Origin: Parafrigoribacterium_A soli
GTDB taxonomy: Bacteria; Actinomycetota; Actinomycetes; Actinomycetales; Microbacteriaceae
Direction of reading: 5' to 3'
Assembly (NCBI RefSeq): GCF_040227235.1
Contig: NZ_JBELNZ010000002.1
Location: 1-64,000, forward strand
DNA length: 64,000 nucleotides
Below are positions 25,265-33,595 of the stretch, piece by piece; within the stretch, counting starts at the first letter, position 1, and every line of letters starts with the position of its first letter. The notes below the pieces were generated by a model, which searched no databases, was not told the origin of the DNA, and worked only from the letters and a program-made list of their open reading frames with translations. Made by a program: the position numbers and the translations under genes.

Positions 25265-26206
25265 GTGCCACCCGACCTCCTCGAGCTGACCCACGCGATC
25301 ACGCTCACCCCAGACAAGGCTCTCGGGATTCCGATTGCTCTGGTCGGTGCGGTGCTGCTGTCGCTCGGCGCCCAGTTCCAGCATCGGGGTGTGGGCAAGG
25401 TCGGAGCGGCGACGGCGACGAAGGATTCGACGGCTCTCAGCCTCGGCCAGCTCCTGCTCCTGCTTCGGAGGCCGTCGTGGGTGGTCGGCACCCTGTTTCT
25501 GGGCCTCGCGATCCTGTTCCAGCTGACGAGTCTGTACCTGGCGCCGCTCATCGTGGTGCAGCCTCTGGGCGCGGTGGCGCTCGTGATCACCGCGGTCGTG
25601 AATGCGAGGGTCTCGAAGATGCCGCTGACCTGGGCGGCCATCCGGGCTATCGCCTTCTGCGTGGTCGGCGTCGCGCTGTTCGTCACGATCGCGGCCTTCA
25701 CGGCGACGTCGAGTCCGATCAGCGAGAGCCAGCTCGTGATCATTCTCGTGATCCTCGGGGTCGTCACCGTTGCGTTCGCCATCTTTTTCGCCTACCTGCG
25801 CAATCGCTTCAAGGCGATCATCTACATCGTCGGCGCCGGCGTGCTCTACGGCTTCGTCGCGACTCTCGCCAAGGTCGTCATCGACCGCATCAAGACGCTC
25901 GTGCTGTACGGATCGGACACCGGCGGATTTGAATGGCTCACCGTGATCTGCGTGGTGGCGCTGCTCGCCGCGACGGCGCTCGGCGGCTACTTCGTGCAGA
26001 GCGCCTATTCCTCCGGGCCTCCCGACCTCGTGATCGCGGGGCTCACCGTGATCGACCCCATCGTGGCGGTGTGCATCGGCGTCGTCGTGCTGCAGGAGGC
26101 GGCGGGAGCCTCGCCCTGGGCGATCCTGGCCTTCCTCGTCTCCGGCGTGGTCGCCGTTTACGGAGTGTTCCAATTGGCTAAGCATCATCCGCAGTCCCGC
26201 GGCTAA
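25265..26206 (+). CDS. DMT-superfamily (EamA/NIPA-like) transporter
   Basis: A 313-residue membrane protein with about nine hydrophobic helices and the drug/metabolite transporter hallmark LYLAPLIVVQPLGAVALVI (about 96-114), repeated in weaker form as PPDLVIAGLTVIDPIVAVCIG (two halves). The substrate is unknown; NIPA-like members move Mg2+. GTG is the start, with TAGGGT 6 nt upstream. It is divergent from def. Confidence 0.85.
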   Translation: MPPDLLELTHAITLTPDKALGIPIALVGAVLLSLGAQFQHRGVGKVGAATATKDSTALSLGQLLLLLRRPSWVVGTLFLGLAILFQLTSLYLAPLIVVQPLGAVALVITAVVNARVSKMPLTWAAIRAIAFCVVGVALFVTIAAFTATSSPISESQLVIILVILGVVTVAFAIFFAYLRNRFKAIIYIVGAGVLYGFVATLAKVVIDRIKTLVLYGSDTGGFEWLTVICVVALLAATALGGYFVQSAYSSGPPDLVIAGLTVIDPIVAVCIGVVVLQEAAGASPWAILAFLVSGVVAVYGVFQLAKHHPQSRG

Positions 26207-26298
26207 ACTGGCAGCGCCGGTTGCGTTTCGACCGCGCGTCACGCCCGAACCTCACGAACACTGCACAGCAATCGACACTGCAAGGGAACCCCGAGAAT

Positions 26299-27537
26299 TT
26301 GCCTGACGCCCCGCATAGTGCAGCTTCGACCCCGTCGAAGCCCCTGCGCGTACTGATTGGTGCCGACACCTTCCCGCCCGACGTCAACGGAGCGGCGAAT
26401 TTTGCGTCTCGACTCGCTGCCGGACTGGTCGAGCGCGGTCACGAGGTGCACGTCGAGGCGCCCGCGTTCAACAGCAAGCACGGTGACTTCCAGGAGGAGC
26501 ACGACGGTGCCACCTTCACGGTGCATCGCATCTACTCGTGGCGTTGGTACCCGCACGACTGGCTGCGGTTCGTGCTACCGTGGCGCAGTCAGGCCCATGC
26601 CGCGAGGCTCCTCGATGCGATCAAGCCGGATGTCGTGCACATCCAGTCCCACATCGTCGTCGGCCGCGGCCTCGCGCGGCAGGCCGCCAAGCGCGGCATC
26701 CGCATCATCGCCACGAACCACTTCATGCCCGAGAACATGATCGAGCACACCCTGCTGCCGAAGTTCTTGCGCCGCAAGGCGATTCAGATCGCCTGGAACG
26801 ATGCGGCGAAGACCTTCGCGTTCTGTGAGGCGGTGACCTCGCCCAGTCGCAAGGCGGCGGACTTCCTCGAGGCCGAGACGAACGTGCGCGATGTGCACGC
26901 GATCTCCTGCGGCATCGACGCGAGCCTCTACACACCGAGCCTCGAGAAGCGCACGGAGAACCGGGTGGTCTTCGTCGGTCGCGTCACGGGCGAGAAGCAT
27001 CTCGACGTGCTTCTCAAGGCGATGGCGGCGCTCGACCCCTCGCTCGACGCGAAGCTCGACATCGTCGGCGGCGGCGACCTCATGAACCAGCTCAAGCAGT
27101 TGGCGAAGGATCTCGGCATCGCCGAGCGGGTGAACTTCCTCGGCTACGTGTCGGATGAGCAGCTGCGCGCCACGCTGACCCGCGCGAGCGTCTTCGCCAT
27201 GCCGTCGATCGCCGAACTCCAGTCCATCGCGACCATGGAGGCCATGGCATCCGCACTGCCGGTCGTCGCCGCAAACGCGATGGCGCTGCCGCACCTCGTG
27301 CACGACGGCGAGAACGGCTACCTCTTCGAGCCCGGTAGGGTGAGCGATCTGGCGGCGAAGCTGACGGATGTGCTCACCGCCTCCGACGAGGACTACAAGC
27401 GGATGCAGAAGTGGAGTCTCAAATACATCGAGGCTCACGATATCCAGCGCACCATCAGCATCTTCGAGAGCCTGTATCGTGGTGAACCGGTGACGGATCC
27501 CGTCACCGACGTGTCGCTCGACGAGCAGGCTTCCTGA
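26299..27537 (+). CDS. Glycosyltransferase family 4 (retaining, GT-B)
   Basis: A cytoplasmic or membrane-associated GT-B glycosyltransferase of about 412 residues. The N-terminal acceptor domain begins LRVLIGADTFPPDVNGAANF. The C-terminal donor domain has VVFVGRVTGEKHLDVLL and the E-x7-E motif in PSIAELQSIATMEAMASALP. It resembles mannosyltransferases acting on lipids or cell-envelope glycans, but donor and acceptor are not assignable. A TTG at 26299 is chosen; a TTG at 26221 would add 26 residues without homology, and a TAAACT at 26204-26209 could be the -10. Confidence 0.9.
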   Translation: MPDAPHSAASTPSKPLRVLIGADTFPPDVNGAANFASRLAAGLVERGHEVHVEAPAFNSKHGDFQEEHDGATFTVHRIYSWRWYPHDWLRFVLPWRSQAHAARLLDAIKPDVVHIQSHIVVGRGLARQAAKRGIRIIATNHFMPENMIEHTLLPKFLRRKAIQIAWNDAAKTFAFCEAVTSPSRKAADFLEAETNVRDVHAISCGIDASLYTPSLEKRTENRVVFVGRVTGEKHLDVLLKAMAALDPSLDAKLDIVGGGDLMNQLKQLAKDLGIAERVNFLGYVSDEQLRATLTRASVFAMPSIAELQSIATMEAMASALPVVAANAMALPHLVHDGENGYLFEPGRVSDLAAKLTDVLTASDEDYKRMQKWSLKYIEAHDIQRTISIFESLYRGEPVTDPVTDVSLDEQAS

Positions 27538-27574
27538 CCGGTCTCCGGCCGGAATTCCGCTTCGGCGGCGACGC

Positions 27575-27648
27575 GGGGCGGTAGCTCAGCTGGTTAGAGC
27601 AGCGGACTCATAATCCGTCGGTCACGGGTTCAAGTCCCGTCCGCCCTA
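27575..27648 (+). tRNA. tRNA-Met (CAT), elongator type
   Basis: A 74-nt cloverleaf. The acceptor GGGGCGG pairs with CCGCCCT (one G-T), the anticodon stem GCGGA/TCCGT encloses loop CTCATAA with CAT, and the T-loop is TTCAAGT. It lacks the initiator feature of three G-C pairs in the anticodon stem and resembles actinobacterial elongator tRNA-Met. A lysidine-modified tRNA-Ile cannot be excluded by anticodon alone. CCA is not encoded. Confidence 0.92.
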
Positions 27649-27711
27649 CCCTTTGGTCGTCGAGCTTGCCGAGACGCGGCGTGGGCGTCCGGTTGATGAA
27701 AGAATCACCGC

Positions 27712-28197
27712 ATGAACGTTCCCGCCGACACCCCGACGCACGCGGCCGTCGCCGCTGTGGAATCCGCGCTCGCCGCCCGGGGCAGTACGCCCCGCACGCG
27801 GTGGTTCGAGGAGTCGACCGGGACAGCGAGTGAAGCCGCGAGCGCGCTGGGCGTCGAACTCGGCGCGATAGTGAAATCGCTGCTGTTCATGCTGGATGAC
27901 CAGCTCATCCTCATTCTCTCGTCAGGCGCTCATCGGGTCGACACCGAGTTGCTCGGGGCGCAACTCGGCGGGACGCTGACGCGTGCCTCGGCGAATCTGG
28001 TCAAGGAGCGCACCGGACAATCGATCGGGGGTGTGGCGCCGCTCGGACATCCGCAGGCCATTCGTACGATCATCGATGTTTCGCTCGCGGACTACGGCGA
28101 GGTGTGGGCGTCGGCGGGTCATCCGCGCGCCGTGTTCGCGACGACGTTTGACGAACTCGTCCGGATTACCGGTGGTGCGGCGATGCGGGTGACCTGA
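27712..28197 (+). CDS. YbaK/prolyl-tRNA editing-family protein
   Basis: A 161-residue single-domain YbaK/ProXp-like deacylase, the second of this fold in the window. It has GAIVKSLLFML with the active-site lysine, GGVAPLGHP and the AGHPRAVFATTFDELV segment. It is more typical of the ProX-like stand-alone editing proteins than the copy at 6031. AAGAAT lies 6 nt before the ATG with an extended TGA, so it may be leaderless. It lies just after tRNA-Met. Confidence 0.9.
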   Translation: MNVPADTPTHAAVAAVESALAARGSTPRTRWFEESTGTASEAASALGVELGAIVKSLLFMLDDQLILILSSGAHRVDTELLGAQLGGTLTRASANLVKERTGQSIGGVAPLGHPQAIRTIIDVSLADYGEVWASAGHPRAVFATTFDELVRITGGAAMRVT

Positions 28198-28232
28198 GTT
28201 CGGGGGCGATAGGCGTTCTCTTCCGCTTCCTC

Positions 28233-28256
28233 ATACATTGTACTGCAATGTATAGT
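28233..28256 (+). promoter_or_regulatory. Palindromic operator over the padR -10
   Basis: ATACATTG (28233-28240) and CAATGTAT (28246-28253) form a perfect 8-bp inverted repeat with a 5-bp spacer. TATAGT (28251-28256) makes a good -10 overlapping the right arm. PadR-family operators are commonly ATGT/ACAT-containing palindromes, so this fits autorepression of the padR gene at 28278. Confidence 0.7.
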
Positions 28257-28277
28257 GGTGTCAGGTATGGAGGCGCG

Positions 28278-28631
28278 ATGAACATCGACAAGGACCTGGT
28301 CGCGGCAATGGCGACGCCGCTCGTGCTCGCGATTCTCGCGGAGGGCCGCAGTTACGGCTATGCGATCCACAAGCGCGTGCGCGAGCTTTCCGGCGGCGAC
28401 CTTGAGTGGACCGACGGCATGCTCTATCCGCTGCTCCACCGCCTCGACCGACTCGGCTACGTGCACGCCGACTGGGGCACATCGCCCGAGGGCCGCCGGC
28501 GCCGCTACTACGAGATCACCCCGACGGGAAAGGCAGAGCTCGTGAACCAACGCAAGCAGTGGGAGACCGCCACCCGCACCCTCGGCGGCCTGTGGAAGGC
28601 GACCGCGATCGTGGCAGGAGCGGGCGCATGA
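28278..28631 (+). CDS. PadR-family transcriptional regulator
   Basis: A 117-residue PadR winged-helix repressor. It has VLAILAEGRSYGYAIHKRVR (about 14-33), then TDGMLYPLLHRLDRLGYVHA and the wing region GRRRRYYEITPTGKAEL. It belongs to the short class linked to permease-prefix membrane proteins. The ATG at 28278 has GGAGG 7 nt upstream. It overlaps the next gene by 4 bp (ATGA). It is likely autoregulated through the palindrome at 28233-28253. Confidence 0.95.
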   Translation: MNIDKDLVAAMATPLVLAILAEGRSYGYAIHKRVRELSGGDLEWTDGMLYPLLHRLDRLGYVHADWGTSPEGRRRRYYEITPTGKAELVNQRKQWETATRTLGGLWKATAIVAGAGA

Positions 28632-30022
28632 GCGCGGGCGGCAAGGGCACAGACGGCAACGGCACAGGCGGCGACGGCACAGCGCAGCTGGATGCCGACA
28701 TCGCCGAGTGGCGTGCGGCCATCACCAGAAATCCCGCGATCGACGCGTCCGATGCCGACGAGCTTGAAGAGCACCTGCGCGAGCAGGCGACGGAACTTGA
28801 GGCAGCCGGGCTGACGACATCCGAGGCCTTTCAGATCGCCGTGCAGCGCATGGGCCGGGTGGACCGGGTGACCGCGGAATTTGCTCGCGAACACGGCGAG
28901 CGGCTGTGGAAACAGTTCACTCCGCCCGCGCCGGATGAGCCAGCGACTCGAAGCCGGCCCGTCGTCGAGATGATCGTGTTCGCGCTCATCGCGGCCGTGT
29001 CCATCCAGATCGGTCGACTCGTCGCCCAGTCGACGGATGCGTTCCCCGCCTGGTTCGTGCGCGACGCGAGCCTCTTCGTACTACCGGTGCTCATCGCCTA
29101 CTTCGCCTGGCAGCGCCGCATGCCCAGACGCAGGATCCTCGCCATCGCCGCGTTCGTCGCGGTGGTCACGGTCATCGTGAACGTCTATCCCTTCACCCAG
29201 AACAGCCAGACGGATGCGCTGGTCGCCATCCACTTCCCGGTGCTGCTCTGGTTCGTGGTCGGCATCGCCTACCTGAGCGACGCTGGCGGCACCTGGCGCA
29301 GACGCATGGACTTCGTCAGGTTCACGGGGGAGTGGGTGATCTACTGGGTGCTGCTCGCCCTCGGCGGCGGTGTACTTGTCGGTCTCACGACCCTGATCCT
29401 CTCGCCCATTGCACCAGACGCCATCGGCCAAGTGATGCTGTGGGTTCTCCCCTCGGGCGCCGCCGCCGCGGTCATCGTGGCAGCCTGGCTCGTCGAGGCG
29501 AAGAAGAGCGTGATCGAGAACCTCGCGCCCGTGCTCGCGGCCGTGTTCACACCACTGTTCGCCGTGATGCTGCTCGTCGCGGTCGTGGTCTACGCGGTCG
29601 GTGGCATCGGTCGCGAGTTCGACCGCGATCTCATCACCGTCTTCGACGCGCTCCTGCTCGTCGTCTTCGGGCTCGTCCTCTACGCGCTGTCGGCGCGCGA
29701 GTCGACGAAGCCGGCGGGAGCGCTCGATGTCTTGCGGCTCGTCGCGATCGCGGCGGCGCTCATCCTCGACGTGCTCGTGCTGGTCTCGATGCTCACTCGC
29801 GTCGCCGAGTTCGGCTTCACGGCCAACCGCATCGCCGCGCTCGGCCTCAACCTCATCCTCGTCATCAATCTCGCGACGACCGCCCGGCTGTCGGTGCGCA
29901 TGCTCGTGCGGCGCACATCCGGTGCACCACTGGAGAAGTGGCAGACCGGATACCTGCCGGTCTTCGGCGCCTGGGCTGGCGTGGTCGTGCTGCTGTTGCC
30001 ACTGATCTTCGCCTTCGGTTGA
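28628..30022 (+). CDS. Permease-prefix-domain membrane protein (PadR partner)
   Basis: A 464-residue membrane protein. A Gly-rich start is followed by a helical cytoplasmic permease-prefix domain (about 20-85, with DADELEEHLREQATELEAAG). About ten to twelve hydrophobic segments make up the remainder, including LIYFAW, FPVLLWFVVGIAYL and LFAVMLLVAVVVYAVGGIG. Such proteins are regularly coupled to short PadR repressors, and their function is unknown. Regulation of an envelope-stress or drug response is conjecture. The start is fixed by the ATGA overlap with padR. Confidence 0.85.
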   Translation: MSAGGKGTDGNGTGGDGTAQLDADIAEWRAAITRNPAIDASDADELEEHLREQATELEAAGLTTSEAFQIAVQRMGRVDRVTAEFAREHGERLWKQFTPPAPDEPATRSRPVVEMIVFALIAAVSIQIGRLVAQSTDAFPAWFVRDASLFVLPVLIAYFAWQRRMPRRRILAIAAFVAVVTVIVNVYPFTQNSQTDALVAIHFPVLLWFVVGIAYLSDAGGTWRRRMDFVRFTGEWVIYWVLLALGGGVLVGLTTLILSPIAPDAIGQVMLWVLPSGAAAAVIVAAWLVEAKKSVIENLAPVLAAVFTPLFAVMLLVAVVVYAVGGIGREFDRDLITVFDALLLVVFGLVLYALSARESTKPAGALDVLRLVAIAAALILDVLVLVSMLTRVAEFGFTANRIAALGLNLILVINLATTARLSVRMLVRRTSGAPLEKWQTGYLPVFGAWAGVVVLLLPLIFAFG

Positions 30023-30105
30023 GCGTGGCGCGAGCGGCCACATCCCGGAGTGTCGGGGCAGAATAGTCACCAGGAAAACTGGCCCGACGCGCGACAGGGG
30101 TGGCT

Positions 30106-30618
30106 ATGGCAGGTGACAGTGACTCGAAGCCGAACAGCGAGGCGGAGTCGAGCGATGGGCGGGAGGAGACCCCTAACGAGCGTGCCGACCGCAACTGGAC
30201 CGAACTGCCGCAGGAGCTGCGCGTCACTCAGACGGGAACGCAGATCATCAGCGGCTTCCTGCTGACCCTCGCCTTCCAGCAGCGGTTCACCGAGCTGCAG
30301 CCCTACCAGGTCGTCATCTATCTCGTGCTCGTGCTGCTCGCCGCGACGAGCACCGCGCTCGGACTGGCCCCCGTCGGACTGCACCGCACCCTGTTCCGCC
30401 ACCACGAGAAGACACGGATGGTGGCCATCGGCAGCAGGCTCCTGGTCGCCACGCTGTGGGTGGTCTCCGTTCTCGCCGCCGGAGTCGTGCTGTTCATCTT
30501 CGACGTCGTCCTCACCCTGTGGGCGGGGATCATCGCTGGTCTTGTGATCGGCGCCATCCTCGTCGTCACCCTCATCGTGCTACCGGAGTCGGCGCGACGC
30601 ACGCCATCACGCGGCTGA
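30106..30618 (+). CDS. DUF6328 family membrane protein
   Basis: A 170-residue protein. A polar acidic N-terminus (about 1-40) precedes a conserved block QTGTQIISGFLLTLAFQQRF (about 45-65) and four membrane helices. The function of the family is unknown. The ATG at 30106 is preferred to a GTG at 30100 because AGGGG lies 6 nt upstream. Confidence 0.85.
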   Translation: MAGDSDSKPNSEAESSDGREETPNERADRNWTELPQELRVTQTGTQIISGFLLTLAFQQRFTELQPYQVVIYLVLVLLAATSTALGLAPVGLHRTLFRHHEKTRMVAIGSRLLVATLWVVSVLAAGVVLFIFDVVLTLWAGIIAGLVIGAILVVTLIVLPESARRTPSRG

Positions 30619-30644
30619 AATATCAAGGGGTGTCGACAGATCTG

Positions 30645-31277
30645 ATGCCGAGCGACACTGGGGAAATGGACACTCCCTTGACCGCGGTCGCCCTCGTCTG
30701 CACCCTCAGCCCCTCGCCCGCCCCCAGCAGTACGGAGTTGCTTGCCAGTCAGGTCCTCGACGCACTCGCCACGCACGGCGTAGAAGGATCGACCGTGCGC
30801 ATCGTCGACCACAACGTCAAGCCCGGCGTCTCCAAAGACATGGGGGAGGGCGACGGCTGGCCGGCGATCCGCAAACAGGTGCTTGCCGCAGACATCCTCG
30901 TGTTCGCCACGCCAACCTGGATGGGTCACATGTCGAGCGTCGCCCAAGGCGTGCTCGAGCGCCTCGACGCCGAACTCTCCGAGACGGATGACCAGGGTCG
31001 CCCGATCCTCTTCGACAGGGTTGCGGTTGCGGCAATCGTCGGCAACGAAGACGGCGCGCACCAGATCACCGCGAGTGCGTTCCAGGCGCTCAACGACGTC
31101 GGCTACACGATTCCCGCCCAGGGCGTCACGTACTGGAATGGTGAGGCAATGCAGAAGGTCGACTACAAAGACCTGCCCAAGACCCCGGATGCCGTGGCCG
31201 CCGCCACCAAGACCCTGGCTGCCAACGCCGCCCACCTTGCATCCGCGCTGCGCATCAGCTCATACCCCGTCTCCTAA
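30645..31277 (+). CDS. Flavodoxin/NADPH-dependent FMN reductase-like protein
   Basis: A 210-residue flavodoxin-fold protein of the WrbA/FMN-reductase group. The opening strand and loop VALVCTLSPSPAPSSTELL and the aromatic flavin-binding segment VFATPTWMGHMSSVAQGVLE (about 86-105) are visible. The phosphate loop is longer than usual. Reduction of quinones or other substrates by FMN is likely. The ATG at 30645 is chosen; ATG at 30666 is an alternative. It is followed 5 bp later by the Nramp-related gene, so they are probably cotranscribed. Confidence 0.87.
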   Translation: MPSDTGEMDTPLTAVALVCTLSPSPAPSSTELLASQVLDALATHGVEGSTVRIVDHNVKPGVSKDMGEGDGWPAIRKQVLAADILVFATPTWMGHMSSVAQGVLERLDAELSETDDQGRPILFDRVAVAAIVGNEDGAHQITASAFQALNDVGYTIPAQGVTYWNGEAMQKVDYKDLPKTPDAVAAATKTLAANAAHLASALRISSYPVS

Positions 31278-31282
31278 GCGCC

Positions 31283-32602
31283 GTGGCCGAGCAGACAGCC
31301 TCCGCCGAGCGGAAGCGTTCGCCCCTCGTCCGCTTTCTCTCGGTGCTCGGGCCGGGCCTCGTCACCGGCGCCGCCGACGACGACCCCTCCGGTGTGGCGA
31401 CCTACTCGCAGGCGGGCGCCACCTACTCCAACGGGCTGCTCTGGACGGTACCGCTGACCCTGCCGCTCATGATGGCAGCCCAGGAGATCTGTGACCGCAC
31501 GGCACTGGCGACCGGGGAGAGCCTCGGGCGTCTCGCCCGCCGGAAGTTTCCGCACCGCATCCGCGTCGTCATCGGCATACTGCTCGTAGCCCTGATCGCG
31601 GCAAACTGTCTGAATCTCGCAGCCGATCTCATGGCGATCGGCGAGGGCATGCACTTGCTGCACGCCGGCCCGCCCCCGCTCTGGAGCGCGATCGCGGGCG
31701 TTGGCATCGTCATCGCGCTCATTGCCGGTTCATTCGGTCTCATTGCCAAAGTTTTCAAGTGGTTGTGCCTCGTGCTGCTCGTCTACGTCGCCGTGCTGTT
31801 TGCCGCGAAGGTCGACTGGGCCGATGTGCTGCGGGGCACTGTGGGACTGCACTTCACTTTCTCACCCGCTTACCTGGGCCTGATCGTCGCGGTGCTCGGA
31901 ACCACCGTCTCGCCGTACATGTTCTTCTGGCAGAGTGCCCAGCGCGTCGAAGAGCTGCGCGCGGGGAAGCTCGGCGGTTCGAAGGCACCGGCACTCACGG
32001 ACCGCCCCGCTCCGGGCGCTCGGCGCACGCTGCACAACGGGCGGGTGGATGTCTTCACCGGCATGGCCTTCTCGGTCTTCATCATGTTCGCGATCATCGC
32101 TGCCTCCGCAGCCACGCTCGGTGCGCACGGCAAGACGGTGAGCAGCGCCGCCGAGGCGGCGAAGGCCCTCGAACCCATCGCCGGAAACTTTTCGGGCTAT
32201 CTCTTCGCGATCGGATTCATCGGTTCCGGAGTGCTCGCGGTACCCGTTCTCGCGGCATCAGGGGCCGCCGGTCTCGCCGGACTGCTCGACAAGAAGTGGG
32301 GCCTCGAACGCAGCCCGCGCAAGGCGCCCGTGTTCTACGGCCTGCTCGCCTTCGGCATCGTGGCCGGAACGATCCTCAGCGTCTTCAGCCACGGTCCGAT
32401 TGGCCTGCTCGTGCTGAGCGCGATCGTCAACGGCATCGCGGCAGGTCCGTTCCTCATCGTGCTCATGCTGATTTCCCGCGATCGGGAGATCATGGGGAAG
32501 TACCGCAATGGCCGGCTCGCGGCGACGCTGGGCTGGGCGACCACGGGCATCATGTGCGTGGCCGGCGTCTACGGCGTCTGGTACACCCTGGCGGGTGGGT
32601 AG
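31283..32602 (+). CDS. Nramp-related divalent metal transporter
   Basis: A 439-residue polytopic membrane protein of the Nramp (MntH) superfamily with about eleven hydrophobic helices. The TM1 metal motif reads DDDPSGVATY rather than DPGN. The TM6 region reads TTVSPYMFFWQSA where Nramps have MPHN. These changes are those of Nramp-related proteins whose substrate (for example Mg2+ or Al3+) differs from Mn2+/Fe2+, so an Mn uptake label would be unsafe. GTG start. It is likely in one unit with the flavodoxin-like gene and the topoisomerase gene. Confidence 0.87.
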   Translation: MAEQTASAERKRSPLVRFLSVLGPGLVTGAADDDPSGVATYSQAGATYSNGLLWTVPLTLPLMMAAQEICDRTALATGESLGRLARRKFPHRIRVVIGILLVALIAANCLNLAADLMAIGEGMHLLHAGPPPLWSAIAGVGIVIALIAGSFGLIAKVFKWLCLVLLVYVAVLFAAKVDWADVLRGTVGLHFTFSPAYLGLIVAVLGTTVSPYMFFWQSAQRVEELRAGKLGGSKAPALTDRPAPGARRTLHNGRVDVFTGMAFSVFIMFAIIAASAATLGAHGKTVSSAAEAAKALEPIAGNFSGYLFAIGFIGSGVLAVPVLAASGAAGLAGLLDKKWGLERSPRKAPVFYGLLAFGIVAGTILSVFSHGPIGLLVLSAIVNGIAAGPFLIVLMLISRDREIMGKYRNGRLAATLGWATTGIMCVAGVYGVWYTLAGG

Positions 32603-32608
32603 AGCGTC

Positions 32609-33577
32609 ATGCGACTACGACACAGCAATTCCTCCGGCCGAGGTTACGCGCGGGTTCGACACGGCCGCGGCTTCACATATCGCGACCCGTCGGGCGAAAC
32701 GGTCAACGATCCGCAGCTGAAGGAACGTTTCGAGGCGCTCGCGATTCCTCCGGCGTGGACCGACGTCTGGATTTCTCCCTACGTCAACGGCCACATCCAG
32801 GCGACGGGCGTCGACGCGGCCGGTCGCCGCCAGTACCTCTATCACCCGGTGTGGCGCGAACAGAAGGACCGCATCAAGTTTGATCGGGCCCTGCAATTGG
32901 CCGAGCACCTGCCAGCGGCACGTGGACGCGTGACCCGCGCGCTGCGCGCAGAGGGTCTCACGAGGGAACGCGCTCTCGCGGCAGCATTTCGGATGCTCGA
33001 CACCGGTTCGCTGCGGATCGGCAGCGAGCGCTATGCCGACGCGAACGGCAGCCACGGCCTCTCCACCCTGCTGTGTTCCCACGCCGCCCTCAACGGCGAC
33101 ACGGTGACGCTGAGCTTTCCAGCCAAGAGCGGCCAGCTCTGGGAGAGTGACATCACGGATCCCGACCTCGCGGCCTTCGTGCGCGATCGAGGCGGTGCCG
33201 CAGACGACCCACTGCTCGCCTGGCTCGACGACGAGGATGTGTGGCATTCGCTGTCGGCCGCGGAGATCAATGCGGACGTCAAACAGCGCACCGGCTCGGA
33301 CTTCAGTGCCAAGGACTTCCGCACCCTGCGTGGCACCATCGCGGCCGCCGTGAGCCTCGCGAAGTCGGGGGCGCAGCCGAGCGGCAGGCGCAGAACCAGC
33401 GCGATCGTCGAAGCGGTGAAGGATGCGGCTGCCGTGCTCGGCAACACCCCGGCGATCGCGAAGAAGAGCTACGTCGATCCGCGCGTGGTGGACCACTTCC
33501 TCGCGGGTGAGACGATCGATCCGGCGCGACTCACCTCGGCCGAGTCGGAATTGCGGACGCTGCTCTTGAGCGACTAG
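32609..33577 (+). CDS. DNA topoisomerase IB (poxvirus/bacterial type)
   Basis: A 322-residue type IB topoisomerase that relaxes supercoils through a 3'-phosphotyrosyl intermediate. Active-site elements are Arg in LRIGSERYADANGSHGLSTL (about 134), Lys in FPAKSG, Arg in KDFRTLRGT, Asn in LGNTPAIAKKSY and nucleophile Tyr288. Asn in place of the poxviral His is known from the Deinococcus enzyme. It is located directly before ku and ligD, tail-to-tail with ku. Confidence 0.95.
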   Translation: MRLRHSNSSGRGYARVRHGRGFTYRDPSGETVNDPQLKERFEALAIPPAWTDVWISPYVNGHIQATGVDAAGRRQYLYHPVWREQKDRIKFDRALQLAEHLPAARGRVTRALRAEGLTRERALAAAFRMLDTGSLRIGSERYADANGSHGLSTLLCSHAALNGDTVTLSFPAKSGQLWESDITDPDLAAFVRDRGGAADDPLLAWLDDEDVWHSLSAAEINADVKQRTGSDFSAKDFRTLRGTIAAAVSLAKSGAQPSGRRRTSAIVEAVKDAAAVLGNTPAIAKKSYVDPRVVDHFLAGETIDPARLTSAESELRTLLLSD

Positions 33578-33595
33578 CTCCTCAGCGGCCGGCCA

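Noticed and set aside
27575..27648. tRNA-Ile2 (CAT, lysidine-modified)
   Set aside because: The sequence and loop CTCATAA resemble actinobacterial elongator tRNA-Met more closely. The distinction is not absolute without a model search.
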